Shown: piece after piece, positions 52,051 through 62,874 of the stretch
How the letters are laid out: each line of letters starts with the position of its first letter
Numbering within the stretch: the first letter of the stretch is position 1
DNA from: JAFEDN01 sp963795715
GTDB lineage: Bacteria; Pseudomonadota; Gammaproteobacteria; Coxiellales; Coxiellaceae
NCBI GenBank assembly: GCA_963795715.1
Contig: CAWCIY010000003.1
Coordinates: 310,001-374,000 of the forward strand
Direction: 5' to 3'
DNA: 64,000 nt
Notes under the pieces: model-generated
The model's input: only the letters and a program-made list of their open reading frames with translations
What the model was told of the DNA's origin: nothing
Databases searched by the model: none
Position numbers and translations under genes: made by a program

Positions 52051-53688
52051 ATGCTAGAGAGCGTAGATCAATTTTTAATCAAATCTAAAGTAGATTCGGA
52101 AATTCTTGAAGGTTCAATTCGAGATGAGGTCAATAATTTGTTACCCAAACGCTATGTTTTTGAAAATCTCTCACAAGGGATTCATGATTACTTTAATCAT
52201 AGAACTAACATACGGATAATCGGCTTGTCTGGCTTAAGGGGGGTAGGAAAAACCACGCTCATGTGGCAATTAGCCAAAGAGATATTTGATCACTATTCTG
52301 AAGACATTTATTTTTTTGACATCAAAGAATTAACACAATATGAAATTAAATTGGTTGAGCTGTTTTCAAAATTTGAAATGACCATTTTAGAAAATAGTTT
52401 CCATAAATTAGATAAACCTATTATTTTTTTGTTTGATGAAATTCATGATGCTGAAAATTGGAGTAAATCTTTAAAAATTTTGTATGGTAAAAACAAAAGA
52501 ATTTTTATTATCTGTACAGGAAGCTCAGCATTATCGTTAGACACAAATCCGGATTTAGCTACTTTGTGGGATCTTAATCACATCTACCCTTTTAGTTTTT
52601 CTGAATTTATTCAAGTTAAATCTTGGAACGAAATTATAGAATATCGAAACTTTTTAAATAATATTAAAACAAATAGTATTATGAAAATGGATAATAAATT
52701 GTTTTTTCGAAATGAAGATAAATTTCTTAAGCTTGAAACTATAGATAATTCTGACCCTGAGGAATTTCTTAAAGAAGAAACGGAATATTTAAAGAATTCA
52801 AAGCCGATTTCTTTAAAAGAGAATTTAGCAAATAATTTAAGAACAGCAATCTTTTTCTCAAAAGATATTGATATTCTTCAAGAAAAAATTAAAGCAATGA
52901 AACCTGATATAAATTCCTACATGGAGAAAATAAAGAATGAATTTGATACTAGACTAATAGATGACTACGTATTTTATCATAATATTCCTCGATTTTTTTC
53001 TGTTGTCAATAAAGAAAAGATTTTAAAACAAACTGAAGAAATGTTCCAAAAAATATTATGGGAAGATGTTTTGAAATGGCTACAAAAAAATACGGATGAA
53101 AATATTCTACCAAGTAAATTAGAAGATATTCCAAAAATAACAAAAGTGTTGTATCAATTATCATCCAGCAGTGAAGTTAATATTGAAAAAATTCCGAGTA
53201 ATACAGGTTGTACAAAAAGAGAAGCTGAGTTGTTTATCGAGGCGCTTACTAAAGCAGAGATACTTAACCCATTTCTTCCTTATGGCGGCATAAATGCCAA
53301 AATAAATAAAAATAAGAAACTTTTTTTTATGTCTCCCACTCTGCGATTATCATTACATGGAGTATTGTATGGATATGACATAAATGCGGATTTGCGAGCT
53401 GTTCTTTATGAAGAAATCATTGCAATGTATTTGAAAAGACTATTACCAGGGGTGTCGCTATTATATGTTTCGCACAAAGGACCAAGGGAAAAATCTGCTG
53501 ATTTTTTGATTGAAACCGGCGATGTTCCGATAATTATTGAAGTTAAAACAAAAAAGAAAGATATAAGTCAAATTGCCAAAAGCAATATAAGAACCCGTTA
53601 CGGCATACTGATTGTGTCTGAGACAGAAGATTATTCAGTCATTGATGATACCTTGGTAATTCCCCTCAGTTGGTTTTTATTACTTTGA
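52051..53688 (+). CDS. AAA ATPase with DUF4143/PD-(D/E)XK-like C-terminus
   Basis: This encodes 545 residues. Walker A is GLRGVGKTTLM (K67, T68), Walker B is IIFLFDEIHD (D129, E130), and a sensor-1-like IICTGSSA follows. The C-terminal part (SADFLIETGDVPIIIEVKTK) resembles the nuclease-like fold of DUF4143-type ATPases. A Glu/Lys-rich insertion occupies residues 205-300. Such ATPases are widespread with unclear function, and some are linked to mobile elements or defence. The AT content is extreme, suggesting acquisition. It is convergent with the related gene at 53725. Confidence 0.8.
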   Translation: MLESVDQFLIKSKVDSEILEGSIRDEVNNLLPKRYVFENLSQGIHDYFNHRTNIRIIGLSGLRGVGKTTLMWQLAKEIFDHYSEDIYFFDIKELTQYEIKLVELFSKFEMTILENSFHKLDKPIIFLFDEIHDAENWSKSLKILYGKNKRIFIICTGSSALSLDTNPDLATLWDLNHIYPFSFSEFIQVKSWNEIIEYRNFLNNIKTNSIMKMDNKLFFRNEDKFLKLETIDNSDPEEFLKEETEYLKNSKPISLKENLANNLRTAIFFSKDIDILQEKIKAMKPDINSYMEKIKNEFDTRLIDDYVFYHNIPRFFSVVNKEKILKQTEEMFQKILWEDVLKWLQKNTDENILPSKLEDIPKITKVLYQLSSSSEVNIEKIPSNTGCTKREAELFIEALTKAEILNPFLPYGGINAKINKNKKLFFMSPTLRLSLHGVLYGYDINADLRAVLYEEIIAMYLKRLLPGVSLLYVSHKGPREKSADFLIETGDVPIIIEVKTKKKDISQIAKSNIRTRYGILIVSETEDYSVIDDTLVIPLSWFLLL

Positions 53689-53724
53689 TAAGCCTAAGGG
53701 GTCGCCAATACCATTGGCTGCCGG

Positions 53725-55053
53725 TCAATTCAGAGCGAGCTTGATTAAACGCGAAAGCTCGCCAATTAAATAAAAAGGGATGGATAATAAATTCTGATGA
53801 TATTGTAGTGGTTGTTGTGAAATGCGAACCCCCAAAGGGAGATTCTTCTCCCTCAATAATAATTGAAGTGATTTTAACCGCCCATTTTTACTTGATTTAA
53901 CTTCGATAGGAAAAATGTGTGAGTCGATATTAATAATATAGTCAACTTCTGCTGAGCTGCCCTGAGTGTCGCGATGCCAATAATATAATTGTGCGCTCTC
54001 ATAACAATCCTGATAGGCCAATAATTCTTGTCCGGTTAACTGTTCTGCAATTGCTCCTTTGTTAAGCAATAAAATATCTTTGTTTAAAAGATCATTTATA
54101 TCGACGCCGACACTGCGATTCATCAAACCTATATCTAAAAATAGCAATTTAAACTTTTTTTCATTGATCGATGCGGAAAACGGCAGGCCATTGGCAGCAG
54201 AAGCGAAGACTTGTTGGATAATTCCCGCTTGAGTTAAATCTTCGATCGCTTGCTTTAGATCGCGTGAGCGCATGTTTGGATCAAAATTGCTATATTTTAT
54301 TTGATTGCCAACTAAACCGGGAGTCTGAGTAAAAATCTTTTGTAAATATTTATGCTGAGCTAATTTTGCATATTTTCCAAAATCGCTGCGGTAAGTGCTC
54401 ATAATGACCGTTTGCATTCTTTGGCTTAGTAAAAAATCTCCATGATCTAAATAGGTTTGTATTGCAGCAGGCATTCCTCCGATAATGGAATACTCATGAA
54501 CCAAGTTCAGTAACTTTTGATGCAAAGCTTGGTTTAAAGGCTGTTCCAGGGTGCAGTTTTTAATAGTTGTCAGTAAATCATCAAAACCACGAGCAGATAA
54601 AAATTCTTGAAATGATAAAGGTTTTAGATAAATAAACTGAACGCGGCCCACAGGCATAGTGAAATCATTATCGTTCAGCGCAAACTCTAGCAATGATCCA
54701 GCTCCGATAATATGTAAATCCGGCATTTGCTCTTTGAAATAGCGCAACGCCATAATAGCTCGTGGGCAGTTTTGAATTTCGTCAAGAAATAACAAGGTGG
54801 TTCCTGGAATAATTTTTTTTCGAGAGAGGGCTTGGACAGCATTGACGATATCGAGGGGCTTAAATGATTCGAAACATTGATTGTACTCAGGTTCTAATTC
54901 AAAGTTAATGGTAATGGATTGGCGAAAATGATTAGCAGCAAGTTGCTCAATCACAAAGGTTTTTCCCACTTGCCGAGCGCCTTGCAGCAATAGCGGAAGA
55001 TGTTGACTAGAATCAGCCCATATTTTTAATTCATTGATAATTTGTCGTTTCAA
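53725..55053 (-). CDS. AAA ATPase with DUF4143 domain
   Basis: This encodes 442 residues. Walker A is GARQVGKTF (K31, T32), Walker B is LLFLDEIQNC (D91, E92), and GAGSLLEFAL follows. The C-terminal DUF4143 part has YYWHRDTQGSSAEVDYIINI and FPIEVKSSKNGRLKSL, a PD-(D/E)XK-like pattern. The length is typical of the family. It converges with the distant relative at 52051-53688. Composition is closer to the housekeeping genes than to that neighbour, so they were probably acquired separately. Confidence 0.88.
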   Translation of the reverse strand: MKRQIINELKIWADSSQHLPLLLQGARQVGKTFVIEQLAANHFRQSITINFELEPEYNQCFESFKPLDIVNAVQALSRKKIIPGTTLLFLDEIQNCPRAIMALRYFKEQMPDLHIIGAGSLLEFALNDNDFTMPVGRVQFIYLKPLSFQEFLSARGFDDLLTTIKNCTLEQPLNQALHQKLLNLVHEYSIIGGMPAAIQTYLDHGDFLLSQRMQTVIMSTYRSDFGKYAKLAQHKYLQKIFTQTPGLVGNQIKYSNFDPNMRSRDLKQAIEDLTQAGIIQQVFASAANGLPFSASINEKKFKLLFLDIGLMNRSVGVDINDLLNKDILLLNKGAIAEQLTGQELLAYQDCYESAQLYYWHRDTQGSSAEVDYIINIDSHIFPIEVKSSKNGRLKSLQLLLREKNLPLGVRISQQPLQYHQNLLSIPFYLIGELSRLIKLALN

Positions 55054-55134
55054 CTGTTATCCCTGTATTTAGCCGCAGATTGGCTATTTTTAGGGGTTAT
55101 TTTAGCCAAGATTTGGCTATTTATCAAGGGAACT

Positions 55135-56751
55135 TTACCTAAATTCCACTCCAGAAGGCACTGGCGTGGGCACAGAAGCTTTTTGAATACTGGGTCTGCT
55201 GTCCCAGCCCCCGCCAATGGCGGCAATGAGTTCGGCTGCCGCCACCATTTGCCTGCCGGTTAGCACAATCTGATTGATTTGGCTGGTGTAAAGAGTGACT
55301 TGAGAGCTTAATACCGTAGTAATATCATTGGTTCCACGCCGGTAATCATGGGCAGTCAGCCCCAACGAAGTCTGGGATGCGCCCACCGCTCTCGCTTGGG
55401 CTACCGCTTCCTTACTTAAAATCCTTTGCGCAGCTAAACCATCCTCCACATTTTGAAAAGCGGTTAATACGGTTTGACGGTAAGTGGCTATGGTTTGTTG
55501 GTGGGTGGAAATCGCCGCGGCGAGAGCAGCACTGTGCAAACCGCCATCTAAAATCGAACCTATCAATTGCGCCCCTAAAATCCAGAAAAAGGCAGGACTG
55601 CTGAACCATTGCGCTACTTTATTCGTTTGATAACCTGTGGAAGCGGTTAACGGTAAGGTAGGATAAAAGGCCGCTTCAGCCACACCGATTTCTGCGTTGG
55701 CAGCCGCCACCTGCCTTTCCGCCTGGGCGACATCTGGGCGTCTTTCCAATAATTCCGAGGGGATCACAGCTGGAATAACCGGAGGCTTTAAAGTGAGCAC
55801 TTTCGGTGGAATATAAAAAATAGAAGGTGGCTGCCCTAATAAAACAGCAATGGCGTGTTCATATTGCGCTCGGGTCAAACCGTTGTCTATCGAAGCCACA
55901 ATGGCGCCCTGCAATTGCGAATTGGCTTGGGCGATATCGGCCATAGAGGCCGTACCCGCATGATATCGTGCATAGGTGAGATCTAATAACCGCTGATATC
56001 GTTGCACAGTTTCTTCCCAGAGCTGCTGCAAAGCATCATAAGTACGCAACCAAAAATAATCTTGCGCCAAAGTGGATTGCGCTGAAAGACGGGCTGAGGC
56101 GACGAAAGCCGCGGTGGCTTCAGCCGTGTCTGCATTCGCCTCAATCGCACGCCGCACGCTGCCCCAAAGATCAGGCGTCCACGAAGCATTGAAACTCAGA
56201 ATATAAGTACTAAAAGGGGGTAGTGATTTATTGCCGTTGGCTGTTATACCACCCGTACCCGTGCCGGAAGTATTATTAAACGTCGAAGATGATGGCTTTT
56301 GCCGGTTAGCAGAAAGCGTAGCAGTCACCACAGGATAGGCCGCAGCCTTGGCTTCTCCCACCAAAGCCAAAGATTGTTGGTATTGAGCTAAAGCTCCGAC
56401 AATATTTTGATTACTGACATTGAGTTGTAATTCCAAAGCATCTAAATCAGGATCATGGAAAATACACCACCAATTTCCCCGGTCGAGATCATCTTGAGGT
56501 TCTGCCCTCTTCCAACCTTTGGGTACAAGACCGGTGGCTCGAGGCGGCGGCAAAGTGAATTGATGCGCCGGTTCCGGTAAAGTGATGGAAGTTTCTTTTT
56601 CACTACCCGGTTTTATTGCATCAATATCAGCGATTTTGCCGCCTTCTTTAAAATTAGCCGGCACTATAATGGGGGGCGTCTTATAATCAGGCCCAAGCCT
56701 ACAGGCGCTTAATAGCAAACCTATCAGTATGAGTGTGAAAATTTTTCTCAT
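55135..56751 (-). CDS. NodT/TolC-type outer-membrane efflux lipoprotein
   Basis: This encodes 538 residues. A lipoprotein signal ends at LLLSAC (Cys17). Two OEP domains follow with long helices, including ERRPDVAQAERQVAAANAEI and QNIVGALAQYQQSLALVGEA. It is the exit duct for the adjacent RND pump. Its start overlaps the end of the second pump gene by four bases, which places it last in a four-gene operon with MdtA-, MdtB- and MdtC-like genes. Confidence 0.9.
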   Translation of the reverse strand: MRKIFTLILIGLLLSACRLGPDYKTPPIIVPANFKEGGKIADIDAIKPGSEKETSITLPEPAHQFTLPPPRATGLVPKGWKRAEPQDDLDRGNWWCIFHDPDLDALELQLNVSNQNIVGALAQYQQSLALVGEAKAAAYPVVTATLSANRQKPSSSTFNNTSGTGTGGITANGNKSLPPFSTYILSFNASWTPDLWGSVRRAIEANADTAEATAAFVASARLSAQSTLAQDYFWLRTYDALQQLWEETVQRYQRLLDLTYARYHAGTASMADIAQANSQLQGAIVASIDNGLTRAQYEHAIAVLLGQPPSIFYIPPKVLTLKPPVIPAVIPSELLERRPDVAQAERQVAAANAEIGVAEAAFYPTLPLTASTGYQTNKVAQWFSSPAFFWILGAQLIGSILDGGLHSAALAAAISTHQQTIATYRQTVLTAFQNVEDGLAAQRILSKEAVAQARAVGASQTSLGLTAHDYRRGTNDITTVLSSQVTLYTSQINQIVLTGRQMVAAAELIAAIGGGWDSRPSIQKASVPTPVPSGVEFR

Positions 56752-59700
56752 AATCTTCGCAATCTTTCTAAGGTCAAATAAATGGCTGGAGTGCTGTACA
56801 AGGTCAATAATTGACTTAACATCAATCCGCCAACAATAGCAATTCCCAATGGCCGCCGTAATTCCGAACCGACGCCAAAACCAAATACCAACGGCAATAC
56901 GCCAAACATGGCGGCCAAGGTAGTCATCATAATTGGCCGAAAACGTAACACAGCTGCTTCATAAATGGCTTCGCGCGGTCCGGCCGCCCGCCCGCTTGCA
57001 GTCAATGCGCTAAGACCCCCTGGCGGGGCGCCGGTACGCTGCACTTCCAAAGCAAAATCAATCATCATAATGGCGTTTTTTTTCACGATACCAATTAACA
57101 AAATAATACCGATAAATGCAATGACTGTCAGATCAGTATGTGTCAGCAACAACGCCAGTAAAGCACCCACTCCAGCCGAAGGTAAGGTTGAAAGAATGGT
57201 GATCGGATGAATCAAACTTTCATAGAGAATCCCCAATACAATATAAACCGTTCCCAAGCGCCACAATAATCAAATAAGGCATATTCGTCAACGAAGCTTG
57301 AAAAGCCTGCGCGGTGCCTTGAAACACTGCCTGAACCGCAGGCGGCAGGTGTAATGCCCGCATCTGAGTCAAGATTTGATCCACTACCTGACCTAAAGAA
57401 GCATTCGGTAATAAATTAAAAGAAAAAGTAGCGGAAGGAAATTGATTTTGATGATTGACTGCCAATAAAGTATTGGACACATCAAACTGGGCAATGATGG
57501 ACAAGGGTACAGGGTTGCCTGCGGTTGAAGTGACATAAATATCATTCAAGGTTTCCGGCCTTTGCCAAAACTGCGGCGCCACTTCCATGACTACATGATA
57601 TTGATTCAGCAAGGTATACATGACTGAAACCTGGCGTTGCCCAAAGGCATCATTTAAGGTATCATCCAGGTGTTGAGCAGTAATGCCAAACCGTGAGGCG
57701 TTATCTCGATCATAAGTGACAAAAGATTGTAAACCGTTATTCAGTTGATCGGTGTTGAGATCGACAATACCCTTAGTTTTTTTTAACAACGCCATTACTT
57801 TAGGCGCCCACGTGTTTAAATTCGGCAAAGTATCCGCAAACAGTGTATATTGATATTGAGCATTCCCGGGCCGGCCACCCACCACCAAATCCTGAGCCGC
57901 CTGCAAATATAAAGTGGCCCCAGGTCACCACCGCCAGTTTTTTTCGTAAGCGATTAATCACTTGATCGACTGATAATTTACGTGCCGACAATGGTTTTAA
58001 AGTGATATACACATTGCCGGCATTGGTAGTGGTGTTGCCGGTAACACCCACGGCATGTGCGACTGCTGGATCTTTTCTGATAATTTTCATATAATCAGTT
58101 AGTTTTTTTTGCATCAGCTGAAAAGAAATATCTTGCTCCGCTTGAATCGAACCAATAATTCTGCCGGTATCCTGCTGCGGGAAAAAACCTTTAGGCACAA
58201 CTATAAATAGCAGCACGCTACAAGCTATTGCCGCCAATACTATTGCACAACATTAACCGGGAATGATCAATGGCAAAATTCAAACTGTTGGCATAACGCT
58301 GCCGCACCTGCAACAAGAAATTTTGCCAATAGCTTATGGGCTTCTTCTTGGCGAAGACCGTTTGAGCAACCGCGCGCACATCATCGGCGTCACTGTCAAA
58401 GAAACCAATAATGAAATTAGAATGGCGCTGGATAAAGTCACTGCAAATTCGCGAAATAAACGACCGACCAAACCTCCCATTAATAAAATAGGCAATAAAT
58501 ACCGCAATCAAAGAAATACTCATAGACATCACTGTAAAACCGACTTCCTGAGCTCCACGTAACGCCGCCGCCATAGGTTCAACACCGGCTTCAATATGCC
58601 GAGCCGTATTTTCCAAAACGACCACGGCGTCATCCACTACAAAACCAGTGGCGATGGTCAACGCCATAAGCGATAAATTATTTAAACTATAACCGCATAA
58701 ATACATCACTGCGAAAGTGCCTAGCAGCGACAGCGGCACTGCAACACTGGGAATAAGCGCGGCGCGCCCGCTTCCTAAAAAAAAATACACCACTAAAATC
58801 ACCAGAATAACTGGAGACCATCAAGGTTAATTCCACATCGTGTAACGAGGCACGAATAGTCGGCGTGCGATCCATGACCACGGTCAAATCCATGCCGGCT
58901 GGAATTTCTGCATGCAAAGTTCGGCATTAATTTCCGCAATAAATCAACGGTTGAAATAACATTGGCCCCGGGCTGTTTGAAAACGACTAAAATAACAGCT
59001 GGTTTCGCATCCATTAATCCGGCGTTGCGGATATTTTCCACAGAATCACGCACCTGCGCGACATCACCCACTCTGACCGGCGCTCCATTCTGATAACGAA
59101 TAATGAGAGGTTTATATTCGTCAGCTTTGAAAATTTGATCATTGGCTGTAATGGTCAGCGCTTGCGGACCTTCTATCAGCCTGCCCTTCGGGACTATTGA
59201 CGTTGGCGTTCGCCAATGTGCTGCGCACATCTTCTAAACCGATGCCATAATTGTTCAAAGCGGTTGGGTTTAATTCCACGCGCACTGCCGGCAAGGAACT
59301 GCCGCCAACGATCACTTCACCCACGCCACTGATTTGAGATAATTTTTGTTGCAGAATGGTTGAAGCAGCATCGTACATTTGACCTGTGGAATAGGTGGCG
59401 GAGGTGAGGCTAAGATCATGATCGGAGCTTCTGCCGGATTAAATTTGCGATAAGTAGGACGATTTGGCAGATCGGGAGGCAACTGGCTGCTCGCTGCGTT
59501 AATAGCGGCTTGCACATCCCGGGCTGCGCCATTGATATCGCGAGATAAATCAAATTGCAGAGTAATGCTGGTAGAACCTAAATTGCTGGCCGAAGTCATT
59601 TGCGTGATTCCAGCGATTTGTCCCAGTTGTTTTTCTAAAGGAGCCGCCACGGAAGTGGCCATAATTTCAGGACTGGCCCCCGGATAAGTGCTCGCCACAT

Positions 59701-59836
59701 TGATCGTGGGAAAATCAATTTCCGGCAAAGAGGCGACCGGCAATAGATAGAATGCGACTATTCCGACAAAAGCAATACCCAACGCCATTAAAGTAGTGGC
59801 GACGGGACGTTGGATAAATGGCTTGGATAAATTCAT
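56748..59836 (-). pseudogene. Second RND pump subunit (MdtC-like), multiply frameshifted
   Basis: This begins MNLSKPFIQRPVATTLMALG at 59836, in frame with the end of the preceding pump gene. The sequence is a full RND permease, but about nine indels break it, near 59413, 59185, 58915, 58805, about 58690-58300 (two), 58250, 57918 and 57255. Typical segments survive between them (GFVVDDAVVVLENTARHIEA, PKGFFPQQDTG, PITILSTLPSAG, KKNAIMMIDFALEVQR). If the breaks are real, the heteromeric pump has lost one subunit. If they are sequencing errors, the gene is intact and encodes about 1030 residues. Confidence 0.85.
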
Positions 59837-62800
59837 ACTTCGCCTGCGCGCCAGTCTGGCGGACCAATCATCAAATACCAGATAAATGACCGGGGTAGTA
59901 AACAATGTCAGCAACTGGCTTACCATCAACCCGGCAATAATCACAATCCCTAGAGGCCGACGTAATTCCGCACCCATGCCCCCACCGAAAGCCAAGGGAA
60001 CTGCGCCTAACATTGCCACTAAAGTCGTCATGAGAATTGGCCGGAAGCGCAATAAGCTGGCTTGGTAAATAGCGTCACGGGCTGATTTTTTTTGTTTGCG
60101 TTCTAACTCTAAGGCAAAATCAATCATTAAAATCGCATTTTTCATGACGATGCCGATGAGTAAAATCATACCGATAATAGCAATCACACTGAGATTAAAG
60201 CCGCACAACCAAAGGCCATTAAAGCGCCCATACCTGCAGAAGGCAGAGTAGACAATATGGTGAGCGGATGGATATAACTCTCATACAAAATACCCAACAA
60301 TAAATAAACTACCACAATCGCTGCTAAAATCAGCCAACCCTCATGGGCCAGTGCTGCAGTAAATGCTTGCGCCGCCCCTTGAAAACTGGTTTGTATCGTT
60401 GGTGGAATATGTAATTTCTTAACGGTCATATTAATCGCATTAATCGCTTGGCCCAGACTAACTCGAGGAGCTAAATTAAAAGAAATGGTAGCCACAGGAA
60501 ATTGTCCCTGGCGAGTAATCAGTAAAGGACCAATGCTGTGCGTTAAAGTAGTGAAATTGCGAATCGGCGATGCGCTCAAATAAATATTATCGAGCGCCCC
60601 AGGCGATGTTTGCAATTGAGGCAAGGCTTCTAAAATCAAACGATATTGATTCAGTTGAGTAAACATAATGGAAACCTGCCGCTGACCAAAAGCATCATAT
60701 AAAGTGTCATCAATTTGTTGCGCCGTTAATCCCAAACGAGAAGCCGTATCTCGATCTATCCATAAATTGGCGCGCAAACCTTCATTTTGCTGATCACTGA
60801 CCACTTCGTGAAACAAGGATATTTTGTTGAGTTCTGCTATCAACCGATTGCTCCACTTGGCGACATCTTCAACCACAGGAGAACCCAGTGTGTATTGGTA
60901 TTGAGTGCGAGTCACCTTATTATCTAAAGTAATGTCTTGAGTCGGCTGCATATAAAGAGTAATCCCAGAAACTTTGGCTAAGTTTCCCCGCAATCTTTGG
61001 ATAATGGCCCCTACTCGATCACTCCGTTTGGACAATGGTTTTAACGTAATTAAAATTCGCCCTGAATTTAAAGAAGTATTGAGACCGTCTACACCAATAA
61101 ACGAGGATATATTGGCAACCGCGGGATCTTTTAAGATGATATTAGCTAAAGCTTGCTGGCGATCGACCATTGCCGGAAAAGAAATCGTTTGCGAAGCCTG
61201 GGAAATGCCTTGAATAACACCGGTATCTTCTTCAGGGAATAATCCTTTAGGAATAAACACAATCAGTAACAAGGTAATGGCTAATATGATTCCGGCTAAA
61301 GCCAATATCAATCCTCGCCGATCTAATACCCAATCCAACCATTGCCCATAATAATGCAACACTTGTTTTTGCAGTTGACCGCCGCGATCGCTAAAAGTAG
61401 GTTTTAAAATGCGGGAACATAACATCGGAGTCAGAGTTAAAGAAATGAATCCGGACAGTAACACGGCTACTGCTAAAGTAATGGCAAATTCTCTAAATAA
61501 TCGGCCAATAATTTCTTGCATAAACAGTAAAGGGATCAGGGCAGCAATGATAGAAAAGGTCAGAGACATAATGGTGAAACCAATCTGACCGGAACCTTGC
61601 AACGCCGCCTGCATAGGTGGTTCACCTTTTTCCATAAAACGAGTAATGTTCTCGATCATGACAATGGCGTCATCAACCACAAAGCCGGTGGCGATAATCA
61701 AAGCCATCAGGGTTAAATTATTTAAACTAAATCCCAGCAAATACATGGCGCCGAAAGTACCTATTAATGATAACGGAACAGAAAAACTAGGAATGAGCGT
61801 AGCGGAAACATTACGTAAAAAAAAGAAAATGACCATGACCACTAATAGGGTCGCTAAAATCAATTCAAATTGTGCATCACGCACTGAGGCGCGGATGGTT
61901 AAAGTGCGATCGGTCAAAATGGCAACATGCATGGCGCTGGGTAAGGCTGCTTGGATTTTTGGCAAAAGCTGTTTAATACGATCCGCCACTTGGATAACGT
62001 TGGCTCCCGGCTGGCGTTGAATATTTAAAATAATGGCCGGCGTCGTATTCATCCAGGCAGCTTCTTCGACATTTTCTGCAGAATCCACAGCGGTGGCGAC
62101 ATCTGAGATCCGCACCGGCGCCCCATTTTGATAAGCAATAATGATAGGCCGGTATTCGGCGGCTGATAATAGTTGATCATTGGCGTTAATGGTGTAAGAT
62201 TGCCGAGGTCCATCAAAACTGCCTTTGGGTGTATTCACATTGGCATTGACCAGAGCAGTTCTTAAAGATTCCAAAGAAAGTCCGTATGCACTGAGCGCAT
62301 TGGGATTGGCTTGGATACGCACGGCAGGACGTTGCCCGCCGCTGATACTGACTAAACCTACACCGGGTAATTGCGAGATTTTCTGGGCCAAACGGGTGTC
62401 TGCGATATCTTCTACTTCCGTTAATGGCATGGTTGGCGAAGTCAGCGCCAGAATGATAATGGGCGCATCCGCAGGATTGACTTTATTATAGACAGGGGGA
62501 TTGGGCAAATCTGGGGGTAGATAAGAAGCTGCGGCATTGATGGCTTCCTGCACTTCTTGCTCCGCAACATCCAAACTGGTTTGCAAGTTAAATTGCAAGG
62601 TAATGTTCATGGCGCCTTCAGAACTGGTTGAGGTCATTTGATTGAGTTCTGCCATTTGTCCAAACTGCCTTTCCAGCGGCGCAGTCACTGACGAAGCCAT
62701 TACCTCGGGACTAGCGCCTGGAAAAAAAGCCACCGTCTGAATAGTGGGATAGTCGACTTGTGGTAAAGCAGCGACGGGTAAAAGTTTATAAGCAATAATG

Positions 62801-62874
62801 CCGCTTAATAACAAACCCACCATGATTAATGAAGTTGCGATGGGTCTGGCGATAAACGGGCTGGATAAACTCAT
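59837..62874 (-). pseudogene. First RND pump subunit (MdtB-like), one frameshift near the end
   Basis: A single frame from 62874 encodes 896 residues with RND features: the N-terminal helix after FIARPIATSLIMVG, the proton-relay segment GFVVDDAIVMIENITRF, and PKGLFPEEDTGVI. A one-base shift near 60205-60215 moves the last 125 residues (IGMILLIGIVMKNAILMIDF onward) to another frame. That frame then runs without a stop into the next pump gene. The start overlaps the adaptor gene (ATGA). Only the last domain is affected, so a single error could restore the gene. Confidence 0.85.
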
